DNA of 64,000 bases from Succinatimonas sp. UBA7265 (lineage in GTDB: Bacteria > Pseudomonadota > Gammaproteobacteria > Enterobacterales > Succinivibrionaceae), in the NCBI GenBank assembly GCA_002473165.1, contig DKSD01000088.1:1-64000 (forward strand). Direction: 5' to 3'. This document shows positions 6,977-15,457 of this stretch, piece by piece. Made by a program: the position numbers and the translations under genes. Within the stretch, counting starts at the first letter, position 1. Each line of letters opens with the position of its first letter. The notes under the pieces were generated by a model that was given only the letters and a program-made list of their open reading frames with translations, searched no databases and was not told the DNA's origin.

Positions 6977-8334
6977 CAGAGCGTGAACGTCGTCAGATCG
7001 TCATCCCCGTCCTCAGGCTTTGCAGCCGGGGCGGTGTCTGGCGCAGCATCCGGGGCCTGCTGCGGCTCGACGGTCACGAGGCTCTCGCCGCCTGCCTGCT
7101 CCTGATCTATGGCCAGCCCGCCGATGAGCGATTCCCACTTGAGTTCGGGGTTTTGCTCGAGCACGGAGAGCAGATCGGTGAAGGCCTTGATGGTATTGCG
7201 CGGCGTGCGGAAATAGGCGTCGCCGATCTTTTGCGAGCAGTGCTGCAAGAAAGCCGTGAGCGCCTCGTCGGGCACGAGGTATTTGTCAGGATCGCCTGAG
7301 GCGAACACGTTGCGGATATTGCACAGCAGCACAAAGATCTCCTCGGGCGAGAGGTTCTTGAGCAGCAGCACCGGGCTGTGGTAGTCGACGACGCCGGCTA
7401 TCTGGGCGAAAGTGTTTTCGGCAAGGCGCGAGTGCAGGGCCTCATAGCTGTACAGGCCCTTGCGCTGATCGGCCAGAAATTCCGGCGTGCCGCCCATGAG
7501 GAAGCCCAGGTGCTCGGCGCTTCCTTGCAGGCAGTCGTTTAAGATCCTCAGGATCTGCTCATAGTTGGCCGAGCGCGCGGCGCGGGAGGGCAGCTTGTAG
7601 ATGTTGACCATCTCATCGAGGTTGACGAGCAGCCCTTTGTAGCCTGCCAGGCACACGAAGCGCGAGAGCAGCTTTAAATGATCGTAGACGTTGCCGTCAT
7701 CGACGATAGCGCGCACGCCCAGCTCGCGGCGGGCGTCGGTGCGCGTGGCGTATTCGCCGCGCAGATAGCGCACGGCGGCGTTCTTTAAGGCGTCGTTGTC
7801 GTCGCTGTAGCCGCGCCAGTATTTGGCCACGGCCTCGGCGAAGTCATAGCCGTCGACGAGCTCGGAGAGCGAGTTGAGGCTCTCGTGGATGACAGCCTCG
7901 ACATCGCGCCCGGAGGCGTCGGCCGCGCGGCGCTGCTCCGTGATGAATTTTTCGACGAGCGGCACCATGGCGTTGCCTTCGGGATGGGCGCGGGTGGCTA
8001 GGTTGCGCGTCAGCTCTTTGTACAGGGCGCGCGCCTGGCCGGACGAGGCGTAAAGGCGACGGTCCGGGGCGAGATCGGCTGAGAGCACCACCATGTTCTT
8101 TTGCAGGGCGATGTAGCGGATGAGCTGGAGGAAGAAGCTTTTGCCGGCGCCGAAATCGCCGATGATGAGGCGGAAGGCGCTGCCGCCCTGGCAGATGCCG
8201 TCGAGATCTTCTATGAGCGCTTTGACCTCGTTGACCCTGCCGACCTGAATGTGCTCAAGCCCGACTCGCGGAGTCACGCCGGCGCGCAGCGACTGGATGA
8301 TGGCATTGCGCTCGCGGGGTCTGATGGCAGTCAT
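6976..8334 (-). CDS. AAA-type ATP-binding protein, BrxD-like (DUF2791)
   Basis: A 452-residue P-loop ATPase. Walker A is GDFGAGKS (residues 59-66), a Walker-B-like block is GLLVNLDEM near residue 240, and MGGTPEFLAD lies near 281-290. The length and the opening RNAIIQSLRAGVTPRVGLEH fit BrxD/DUF2791 proteins. The last 40 residues are Pro/Ala/Asp-rich and look disordered. AGGAG lies 7 bp before ATG. It is the first gene of a two-gene operon with the Lhr-like helicase, and may load or gate it on DNA as proposed for related pairs. Confidence 0.75.
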   Translation of the reverse strand: MTAIRPRERNAIIQSLRAGVTPRVGLEHIQVGRVNEVKALIEDLDGICQGGSAFRLIIGDFGAGKSFFLQLIRYIALQKNMVVLSADLAPDRRLYASSGQARALYKELTRNLATRAHPEGNAMVPLVEKFITEQRRAADASGRDVEAVIHESLNSLSELVDGYDFAEAVAKYWRGYSDDNDALKNAAVRYLRGEYATRTDARRELGVRAIVDDGNVYDHLKLLSRFVCLAGYKGLLVNLDEMVNIYKLPSRAARSANYEQILRILNDCLQGSAEHLGFLMGGTPEFLADQRKGLYSYEALHSRLAENTFAQIAGVVDYHSPVLLLKNLSPEEIFVLLCNIRNVFASGDPDKYLVPDEALTAFLQHCSQKIGDAYFRTPRNTIKAFTDLLSVLEQNPELKWESLIGGLAIDQEQAGGESLVTVEPQQAPDAAPDTAPAAKPEDGDDDLTTFTL

Positions 8335-8417
8335 GGTGATCTCCTGATTTATCTCAGATTTTAAAAAAAATTTGCCAGTTGAAAATTATAGCGCGCTTTT
8401 CACTCCCAAATCGCTCC

Positions 8418-9305
8418 TTAACGCCTGACAGCGGTGATGAGCGCCCAGTCCCCGCGCGAGGACACATTGCCTATCTCAAAATCCCGCTCATAGGCTTTGC
8501 ACACCTCCTGCGCCTGATCTTTGAGCACGCCTGAGAGCGCCAGGCGTCCGCCTTTGGCCGTGAGCCGGGCAATTTCCGGCTCAAGCTCTGCAAGCGGGCC
8601 GGCGAGGATATTGGCGACGGTCACGTCCGCAGGTTCAAGCTGCGCAGAAGCCTCGCCTAAATACAGCGTGAATTTGCCCTTGAGGCCGTTGCGCTCGGCG
8701 TTTTCCTCTGAGGCGATGATCGCCTGCTCGTCTATGTCAACTCCTGAGGCTTTGGCGGCTCCCAGCTTTAACGCGGCTATGCCCAGGATGCCTGAGCCGC
8801 AGCCGTAGTCGACCACCTTTTTGTCCGTGAGATCAAGCGAGTCGAGGAAATTGAGGCACAGCCAGGTCGTCGGATGCGTGCCGGTGCCGAAGGCCAGGCC
8901 GGGATCGAGCATGACGACGACAGAGCCCGGCTCGCCGACGTGCAGCCATGACGGGCAGATCCACAGCCTGCGGCCGCATTTTATGGGCTTGAACTGATCC
9001 ATCCAGGCGCGGATCCAGTTTTTGTCCTCAAGCGAAACGGCGGCCATGGGGATGTGATCGCCCAAAATCGCGCGCAGCGCGCTGAGGATGGGCTCAGGAT
9101 CCGTGCCCTGGGCGAACAGCCCGGTGACGACGACATGCGGCCACAGGCGCCGCTCGCCCGGGCGCGGCTCGAGGATCGGGCTGTCCTCGGCGTCCTCAAA
9201 TGTCACGCTGAGCGCGCCTAACTGCTCTAAAAGATCGGCTGCAGTGTCAGAGAGGTTCTTGTCCGTGCGCAGCTTGATCTGCGTCCATGTGTCGTTCGCG
9301 GCCAT
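8418..9305 (-). CDS. prmA: Ribosomal protein L11 methyltransferase
   Basis: A SAM-dependent methyltransferase that modifies ribosomal protein L11. The 295-residue length matches PrmA. The SAM site VVDYGCGSGILGIAALKLGA is preceded by the PrmA block DPGLAFGTGTHPTTWLCL, and the catalytic-loop equivalent is VTVANILAGPL. I start at ATG 9305 (MAANDTW), which has AGGAGC upstream. A longer frame to 9422 is open but has no homologous sequence. The start lies 59 bp inside the end of the upstream membrane-protein gene, so coupling is likely. Confidence 0.93.
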   Translation of the reverse strand: MAANDTWTQIKLRTDKNLSDTAADLLEQLGALSVTFEDAEDSPILEPRPGERRLWPHVVVTGLFAQGTDPEPILSALRAILGDHIPMAAVSLEDKNWIRAWMDQFKPIKCGRRLWICPSWLHVGEPGSVVVMLDPGLAFGTGTHPTTWLCLNFLDSLDLTDKKVVDYGCGSGILGIAALKLGAAKASGVDIDEQAIIASEENAERNGLKGKFTLYLGEASAQLEPADVTVANILAGPLAELEPEIARLTAKGGRLALSGVLKDQAQEVCKAYERDFEIGNVSSRGDWALITAVRR

Positions 9306-10737
9306 TGCGGTTAGCTCCTTTCGTGCGCTGGTGTTTTTGGATGAGGAAATCCCGGATGGAGAAATCCTGGGTGCCCTGCGGGGCGGCAGCCGCCGCCCCG
9401 CTTTGGGCGATGAGGTTTTCAAGGCGCAGCGCCACCACCGAGCAGTTCTCGCCCAAATCGCAGACGATGAAACCGCGGCGGCGCTCCAGGCGCGGCCTGC
9501 GCCTTAGGACCGGGGCGATCGCCTCGAGCGACACAGCCTCGAGGCTTAAAGGCTCGAGCATGAGCTCGCGGCCCTGGCGGTTGACGCGCACGAGGTTTGA
9601 CAGCCCTCCGCAGGCGCGCAGCACCGTAAGCGCGATGAGATCGGGACTGCTGCGCGGCGTGATGGCAAAGCCGCGGTCTTTGGCGCGGCGCTGGCGCTGC
9701 AGCATGGCGGCGCGGCGGGTGCGGACGAACTGGAGCGCCGTCAGGAGCAGCGGGGGGATGAGCGCCGCGCCGGCGATGCACAGGCGATCGCCTGCATCGA
9801 GCAAAAAGAGGTTGACGGGCAGAAGCTGCAGATCAGGCTGGTAGAGCAGGAAGAAGTTCGTGAGGGTGTCGCACTGGGCAAACAGCGCCATGGCGTAGTT
9901 TAAGAGCGATGAGATCATCAGCAGCACGAACACGCCCGGGAAGAACAGCAGCACGATCGCCAGTTCCACGGACACGCAGCTGCCGATGTGCGACGTGAGC
10001 GCGGCCATGAAGCCCAAAATGACGAGGAACAGCCGCTTCCCGCCCCGGCGGAACACTGCGGCGGCCAAAAGCAGCGCCGGCAGCGACACGAGATCGGTAA
10101 GCGCCACGGCGCCGGGGACGCACATCAGGTGGAGATCCGGATACTGCAGCGACTGCACGGAGCTGATGATCCCGGGCATCCCCATGGTCTGCATGAGGGC
10201 AAAGCAGGGCACGACGGCCGCAGCGAGCACCGTGTTGACAAAGCCTGAGGCGAACGTGAGGCTGATGAAATCGCGCAGCGCCGTGAGCATGGTCTGCAGC
10301 AAATGGCTTACCATCAGAGGCAGCAGCAGCGCGAAGAACATCTGCGGCAGCAGCCCTGGGCCGCTGCGGCCGCGCCCTCTGTCCCCGGGCAGGAAGACCA
10401 GGGCCGCCGAGAGCGAGGAGAGCATGCTGGCCGTGTGGCAGTAAAAAAAGCGGCTGTCAGAGCGCAGATCGGCAAAAGTGAGCAGCGCGAAGGCCGTGAG
10501 CACGCAAAAAAGCTGGATAAAGCGTCTGGAGGCGGGGATCAAAAGCGCGGCAAACAGGCAGAAAAACGCTGAAAAACATATGCCTGCTATATTTAACAGC
10601 ACCGGCCGCGCCGCGTCTGAAAAATACTGGGGGATGCGGGGATCGAGCGCGGAGGAGAAAAGCGCCAGGCACAAAAGGGGCAGCAGCAGCATCAGGCTGC
10701 GCCGTTCAAAGCCTGCAAGCGAGTATCCGGATGTCAT
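9247..10737 (-). CDS. PTS EIIBC-like membrane protein, degenerate
   Basis: A protein of about 496 residues with some ten hydrophobic segments in the first 345 and a soluble C-terminal domain. The tail reads ALTVLRACGGLSNLVRVN, which matches the start of glucose-type EIIB domains. The residue that should be the phosphorylated cysteine (usual context D-x-C-x-T-R-L) is glutamine in VNRQGREL. The EIIC substrate motif around TEP is not recognisable either. It may be a sensor or a transporter independent of PTS phosphorylation. Start ATG 10737 follows a G-rich SD. The last 59 bp overlap prmA. The family assignment is tentative. Confidence 0.5.
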   Translation of the reverse strand: MTSGYSLAGFERRSLMLLLPLLCLALFSSALDPRIPQYFSDAARPVLLNIAGICFSAFFCLFAALLIPASRRFIQLFCVLTAFALLTFADLRSDSRFFYCHTASMLSSLSAALVFLPGDRGRGRSGPGLLPQMFFALLLPLMVSHLLQTMLTALRDFISLTFASGFVNTVLAAAVVPCFALMQTMGMPGIISSVQSLQYPDLHLMCVPGAVALTDLVSLPALLLAAAVFRRGGKRLFLVILGFMAALTSHIGSCVSVELAIVLLFFPGVFVLLMISSLLNYAMALFAQCDTLTNFFLLYQPDLQLLPVNLFLLDAGDRLCIAGAALIPPLLLTALQFVRTRRAAMLQRQRRAKDRGFAITPRSSPDLIALTVLRACGGLSNLVRVNRQGRELMLEPLSLEAVSLEAIAPVLRRRPRLERRRGFIVCDLGENCSVVALRLENLIAQSGAAAAAPQGTQDFSIRDFLIQKHQRTKGANRNGRERHMDADQAAHGQEPL

Positions 10738-10835
10738 TGCCTTACCCCCAGGCGTGATTTTACCAAAAGCGCGCCTTTGCGCCTGAGCGCGCTCAGGCGC
10801 GGTCTTTGCTATCATGGGGCGCCGGAGGGATTTAA

Positions 10836-12542
10836 GTGAAGATTGCAAGGCGGGCGCACGCCGATGACGCGGCGCTCAAAGACATAGACGACGCCCTGAT
10901 AAGGCAGATCCTGGCAAGCCGCGGGATCAAAAGCGCTCAAGACGCCGGGTGCGATCTCGCGGGCCTGGCGCACTACCGCACCTTGCCTGATATAGAAAAG
11001 GCCGCATCCGCTGTGGCCGATGCCGTCTCAGGCGGCGTGAAGATCCTGGTGTTTGGCGACTATGATGTCGACGGCATGACCGGGGCGGCTTTGGGCGTGC
11101 GCGCGCTCAGGGCGCTGGGCTGCGCGGCGGATCAGGTAAGCTGCCGCGTGCCCTCGCGCTATGAAGGGGGCTACGGGCTCTCGCCTGATGAAGTCGCCGC
11201 CGCCGCCGCTCAGGGCGTCGGACTCATCCTCACCGTCGACAACGGCATCAGCTGCCATGAGGCCGCCGAAAAAGCCGCAGGGATCGGGATAAAACTGGTC
11301 ATCACCGATCACCACGAGTGCGGCGCGCAGCTGCCCAAAGCGCTGGCTGTCGTCGATCCCAAGCGCCCTGACAGTGCTTTCCCCTCCCGCGCCCTGTGCG
11401 GGGCCGGCGTGCTGTTTTATGTCTTAAGCGCCGTGCGCGCCTGCCTCGATGAACGAGGCTTTTACCACAGCCGCCCGCGCCCGGTCATGGCCGATTTCCT
11501 CGGGCTTGTGGCGCTGGGGACCGTAGGCGATGTCGTGCCTTTTGACCCCAACAACCGCCGCCTCGTGGCAGGCGGGCTCTCACGGCTGCGCCAGGGCCGC
11601 GCCGGCGCCGGGATCCGGGCTTTGTGCGCGCGCACCCGCTGCAGCCTCGACACGCTCGATCCCCACGCCATCAGCTTTGAGCTCTGCCCGCGCCTGAACG
11701 CCGCCGGGCGCATCCGCATCGAGGGCAACCCGGCGCTGGAACTGCTGCTTACCGACGATCCGGCAAAAGCCGAGGAGCTGTCGCAGCGCCTTGATCTGTG
11801 CAACCGCCGCCGCGGGGATTTTGAGAAGGTGTTCTTAAAAGAAGCCCTGGAGGACGCGCAGTCCCAGGGCGGCGGCTCAGGCGGGGCGCTGACGCTCTAC
11901 CGCCCTGGGTGGCTGTGCGGGATCACCGGGCTCATCGCCGGCAAGGTCAAAGACAGCTGCGGCGTGCCCTGCTTTGTGTTCTCGCGCCAAAACGGCGCGC
12001 TGCGCGGCTCGGCGCGCTCCGTGCTGGGCGTGCCTTTGGGCGAGATCTTAAAGCGCATGGGGCAGGAGCACCCGGGGCTGCTGTTGGCAGGGGGCGGCCA
12101 TGCCATGGCCGCCGGCGCGACGATCGCCGAGGAGTCGCTTGAGGAATTCCGCGCCGCTTTTGCAAAATACGCCGCCGCCTTCAGGCAGGATCCCGAGGAG
12201 AGCGTGCTGGAGACGGACGGCGAGCTGCCGCCTGATCATTTCAGTTTGCAGTTTGCCAGGGCGCTTGAAGATCTGGGCCCGTGGGGCGAGGGGTTCCCCG
12301 AGCCGCTGTTTGACGGGAATTTTGAAATCTCAGAGGTGCGCCCCATCCAAAACCGCCATCTGCGCTTTGCCCTGACCGGGTCCGACGGGCGCCGGGTGCA
12401 GGCGATCCGCTTTCGCGCCCAGGTGCGCGAAAAAGCCCTCACCCCGGGGGTCCGGGTGAGGGCCGTGTACGCGCTTGAGGTCAACCGCTACCAGGGTACG
12501 GAGCGGCTGCAGATGCGCCTTGAGGCCATAGAGCCTCTGTAG
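10836..12542 (+). CDS. recJ: Single-stranded-DNA-specific exonuclease RecJ
   Basis: A 568-residue 5'-3' exonuclease, close to the 577 of E. coli RecJ, acting in recombination and mismatch repair. DHH-family metal motifs are GDYDVDGMTGA (about residues 70-80), LTVDNGIS and the DHHE block near 157-160. The DHHA1 motif is LLLAGGGHAMAAGATI near 413-428, and an OB-like domain ends the protein. GTG 10836 follows GGAGGG at 8 bp. It is divergent from the EIIBC-like gene across 98 bp, which must hold both promoters. Confidence 0.95.
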   Translation: MKIARRAHADDAALKDIDDALIRQILASRGIKSAQDAGCDLAGLAHYRTLPDIEKAASAVADAVSGGVKILVFGDYDVDGMTGAALGVRALRALGCAADQVSCRVPSRYEGGYGLSPDEVAAAAAQGVGLILTVDNGISCHEAAEKAAGIGIKLVITDHHECGAQLPKALAVVDPKRPDSAFPSRALCGAGVLFYVLSAVRACLDERGFYHSRPRPVMADFLGLVALGTVGDVVPFDPNNRRLVAGGLSRLRQGRAGAGIRALCARTRCSLDTLDPHAISFELCPRLNAAGRIRIEGNPALELLLTDDPAKAEELSQRLDLCNRRRGDFEKVFLKEALEDAQSQGGGSGGALTLYRPGWLCGITGLIAGKVKDSCGVPCFVFSRQNGALRGSARSVLGVPLGEILKRMGQEHPGLLLAGGGHAMAAGATIAEESLEEFRAAFAKYAAAFRQDPEESVLETDGELPPDHFSLQFARALEDLGPWGEGFPEPLFDGNFEISEVRPIQNRHLRFALTGSDGRRVQAIRFRAQVREKALTPGVRVRAVYALEVNRYQGTERLQMRLEAIEPL

Positions 12543-12543
12543 C

Positions 12544-13299
12544 CTAAAACCTGCTGACGCCTTTGAGGCGGCGCTCGCAGTAGAGGGCGGCGCCGATGAT
12601 GCCGGCGCTGTTTAAGTGCTGCGCCGGAATGACGCGGATGCCCGAATCGAGCTCTTCGCGGAATTTCTCAAATTTCTTGGAGGCGCCGCCGCCTAACACG
12701 AAGAGATCGGGCTTTAAGAGGTAGTCGACGTATTTGAGGTAGCCGTTAAAGCGCTTGCCCCAGGCCTTCCACTTGAGATCCTCTTTCTCTTTTACGGCGC
12801 CTGAGCAGTACTTCTCGCCAGGCCCGCCTTTGTACTCCAGCTGCCCCAGCTCCGTGTTCGGGTACATTTGGCCGTTCATGAACAGCGCCGAGCCGATGCC
12901 GGTGCCGATCGTCAGGAAGATGATGCTGCCGGTGACGCCTTTGGCCGCGCCGCACTCGAGCTCGCACAGCCCTGCGACATCGGCGTCGTTGGCCGCGTAG
13001 ACCTCGCGTCCGGTCTTCTCCTTAAACAGCTGCTCTATGGGCACGTTAACCCAGCTCTTGTCGATGTTGCTCGCCGTGAGCACGGTGCCGTTGATGATGC
13101 GCGCCGGGAAGCCGCAGCCCACCGGGCCTTTAAAGCCGATTTTGTCTATAAGCCTGCACAGCGTGTCGGCCACCGCCTCAGGCGTGGCCGGGTGCGGGGT
13201 GAGGATGCGTTCCCTCTCGGTGACGAGTTCGCCTGTCGAGGTCTCGACCACCGCGCCTTTGATGCCGGTGCCGCCGATGTCAACGCCTAGAATTTGCAT
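12544..13299 (-). CDS. ppgK: Polyphosphate glucokinase (ROK family)
   Basis: A 251-residue sugar kinase. The phosphate-1 motif is [15 protein letters not shown] at residues 4-18, and other blocks are GCGFPARI, the catalytic-Asp region [12 protein letters not shown] and [13 protein letters not shown]. This short ROK layout matches polyphosphate-dependent glucokinases, which phosphorylate glucose using polyphosphate (or ATP). ATG 13299 follows GGAGCG; a frame to 13389 is open but not homologous. It converges on recJ with one base between the stops. Polyphosphate use is inferred from similarity rather than from a diagnostic residue. Confidence 0.82.
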   Translation of the reverse strand: MQILGVDIGGTGIKGAVVETSTGELVTERERILTPHPATPEAVADTLCRLIDKIGFKGPVGCGFPARIINGTVLTASNIDKSWVNVPIEQLFKEKTGREVYAANDADVAGLCELECGAAKGVTGSIIFLTIGTGIGSALFMNGQMYPNTELGQLEYKGGPGEKYCSGAVKEKEDLKWKAWGKRFNGYLKYVDYLLKPDLFVLGGGASKKFEKFREELDSGIRVIPAQHLNSAGIIGAALYCERRLKGVSRF

Positions 13300-13483
13300 A
13301 GATGCGCTCCGTGATGTTTTTCCTGATCCTGCATTTAAGATAGCAGAATCGCGCCCGCAGACGCGCGCGGCCGTCTGCGGCTGCGCCATTGATCACAAAC
13401 GATCAGAAAACGCGCGGCGGCAAAGGCGCCGGGCGCGGGGCTGATTGTTGCTAGAATGAAGGCGTTCACGGAGGATCAGGATT

Positions 13484-14980
13484 ATGTCAGCGCTCCCTTA
13501 CAGGATGTACACCTCAGCGCAGGTAAAAGCGATCGAGGCGGCCTGGGCTGCCGATCACAACGGGCATTGCTTCGATCTCATGGAAAAGGCCGGCGCGGCG
13601 CTGGCGGATGCTGTCGCGCGCAGCCTGCCGAGGGCTTCGTCATGCTGGGTGTTCGCAGGCCGCGGCAACAACGGCGGCGACGGCTATGAGGCCGCGGCGC
13701 TGCTGCTGCGCCGCGGCTTTGCGGTGCGGCTGTTCGCCGCGGGGGAGCCGCATCCGCGCACCGAGGCGGCCACGGCCGCCGAGTTCTTTCGCGCCCAGGG
13801 CGGGGTGGCCGAGGGTGCGCTGCCCAAAGAGAGCGATCTCAGGCCTGACGCCATCATAGACGCGCTTTTGGGCACGGGGATCTCCAGCGCCCCGCGCGCG
13901 CCGCTCTCTGAGTGGATCGCGTTTATAAACCGCTCCCGCGTTCCGGTGTTCTCAGCCGACGTGCCCTCAGGTCTGACGGCCGACACCGGCGCCGTGCCCG
14001 GCGACTGCGTGAGCGCTTACGCCACCGTGTGCATGCTGGCCTTAAAGCCCGGGCTCTTTACCGGCGAGGCCGCAGATTACACCGGCAAGGTGCTCTTTGA
14101 TCCTTTGGGGGCGGACGCGCAGGCGCTGCACGCCAAACAGGAAGACGGCCTTCCCGCGATCGTGCGCCAGGGCTACGCGGACATCATCCCGGATCTGCCC
14201 TCAAGGCCGCGCTGCTGCAACAAGGGCGACAACGGCAAAGTGCTGATCATCGCCGGAGCCTTCGGCATGGGCGGGGCGGCCGCGATCGCCGGCACGGGGG
14301 CGCTGCGCGCCGGGGCGGGGCTCGTAAAGCTGGCCACGGCGCCTGCAACCATCGCGGCGGCCAACGCCGTGCACCCCGAGCTCATGACCGTGGATTTCAA
14401 TGACGACACGGCCGTGGAGGCGGCGCTTTCGTGGTGCGACACTGTCGCGGTCGGTCCGGGGCTGGGGCAGTCGCAGCGCGCGCGGGAGCTGGTGGCGCTC
14501 TCAGGCGACAGCGGCCGCCCCTGCGTGTTTGACGCCGACGCCTTAAACATTTTGGCAAAAGATCCCGACTTTTGCCCAAACCGCATCATCACCCCGCACC
14601 CGGGCGAGGCGGCAAGGCTTTTGGACACTGACGTCGCCTCGGTGCAGGGGGATCGCCTGCGCGCGGCTTTCGAGCTGCAAAAGCGCTACGGCGGTGTCGC
14701 GCTGCTAAAAGGCGCGGGCACGGTCATCGCCGACGGGCGGCGCCTTACGGTGATCTCCTCGGGATCGCCGGCCCTGGCCTCAGGCGGCATGGGCGATCTG
14801 TTAACCGGGATCATCGCCGCGCTCGCCTGTGGGGAACTCTCGCTTTCCCAGGCCGCGGTGTTCGGGGCCTGCATTCACGGCCGGGCCGGCGAGCTTGCCG
14901 AGGAGCGCTGCGGCGCGGCGGGCACGCTGCCTTTGGATCTGGAACAGGACATCAGGAGGCTCGTCAATGGAAGAGCGTGA
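13484..14980 (+). CDS. nnr: Bifunctional NAD(P)H-hydrate epimerase/dehydratase
   Basis: A 498-residue fusion that repairs hydrated NAD(P)H. The N-terminal epimerase (YjeF_N, about residues 1-215) has FAGRGNNGGDGYEAAALL and a VPSGLTADTG loop. The C-terminal ADP-dependent dehydratase (about 225-495) has GDNGKVLIIAGAFGMGGAA, TPHPGEAARLL and GSPALASGGMGDLLTGIIAA. GGAGG lies before ATG 13484. It is the first gene of the run through mutL/miaA, and tsaE starts inside its 3' end. Confidence 0.96.
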   Translation: MSALPYRMYTSAQVKAIEAAWAADHNGHCFDLMEKAGAALADAVARSLPRASSCWVFAGRGNNGGDGYEAAALLLRRGFAVRLFAAGEPHPRTEAATAAEFFRAQGGVAEGALPKESDLRPDAIIDALLGTGISSAPRAPLSEWIAFINRSRVPVFSADVPSGLTADTGAVPGDCVSAYATVCMLALKPGLFTGEAADYTGKVLFDPLGADAQALHAKQEDGLPAIVRQGYADIIPDLPSRPRCCNKGDNGKVLIIAGAFGMGGAAAIAGTGALRAGAGLVKLATAPATIAAANAVHPELMTVDFNDDTAVEAALSWCDTVAVGPGLGQSQRARELVALSGDSGRPCVFDADALNILAKDPDFCPNRIITPHPGEAARLLDTDVASVQGDRLRAAFELQKRYGGVALLKGAGTVIADGRRLTVISSGSPALASGGMGDLLTGIIAALACGELSLSQAAVFGACIHGRAGELAEERCGAAGTLPLDLEQDIRRLVNGRA

Positions 14981-15452
14981 GCTGACTTTAACGGGCGAGG
15001 AGCAGACGCTGGCGCTGGGCGCGGCGCTCGCAGCGCCGCTCAAAGAGCGCGCCGGCGCGCTGCCGCGCGCCCTGTGCGTGTACCTGCAAGGCGACCTTGG
15101 GGCGGGCAAGACGACGTTCACGCGCGGGCTGCTGCGCGCGCTGGGCTTTGAGGGCGCGGTGCGCTCGCCTACTTACACCCTGGTGGAGAGCTACGCCTTT
15201 GACGGCTTTGAGATCTTCCACTTTGATCTGTACCGCCTGCAGGATCCCGAGGAGCTTGAATATATGGGGATCCGCGATTATTTCGCCAAATCAGCGCTCT
15301 GCCTCATAGAATGGCCGGATCGCGCCGGCGGGCGGCTGCCTGAGCCCGATCTTACATTGGAGCTTTGCTGCGGCCGGGGCTTTAGGCGCGCTGTGTTAAG
15401 ATCCGCGCTGTCACAGCTTGTCTCACCTGAATTTTTAAAGGCCCCGGTTTGA
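14967..15452 (+). CDS. tsaE: tRNA t6A37 synthesis ATPase TsaE
   Basis: A 161-residue ATPase that partners TsaB/TsaD in making N6-threonylcarbamoyladenosine at tRNA position 37. The P-loop is GDLGAGKTTFTRGLL, followed by the family blocks SPTYTLVESYAF, FHFDLYRLQDPEELEYMG and CLIEWPDR. The ATG at 14967, with AGGAGG 8 bp upstream, overlaps the nnr stop by 14 bp; a longer open frame lacks homology. The nnr-tsaE-amidase-mutL order is conserved in gammaproteobacteria. Confidence 0.96.
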   Translation: MEERELTLTGEEQTLALGAALAAPLKERAGALPRALCVYLQGDLGAGKTTFTRGLLRALGFEGAVRSPTYTLVESYAFDGFEIFHFDLYRLQDPEELEYMGIRDYFAKSALCLIEWPDRAGGRLPEPDLTLELCCGRGFRRAVLRSALSQLVSPEFLKAPV

Positions 15453-15457
15453 TCAGA

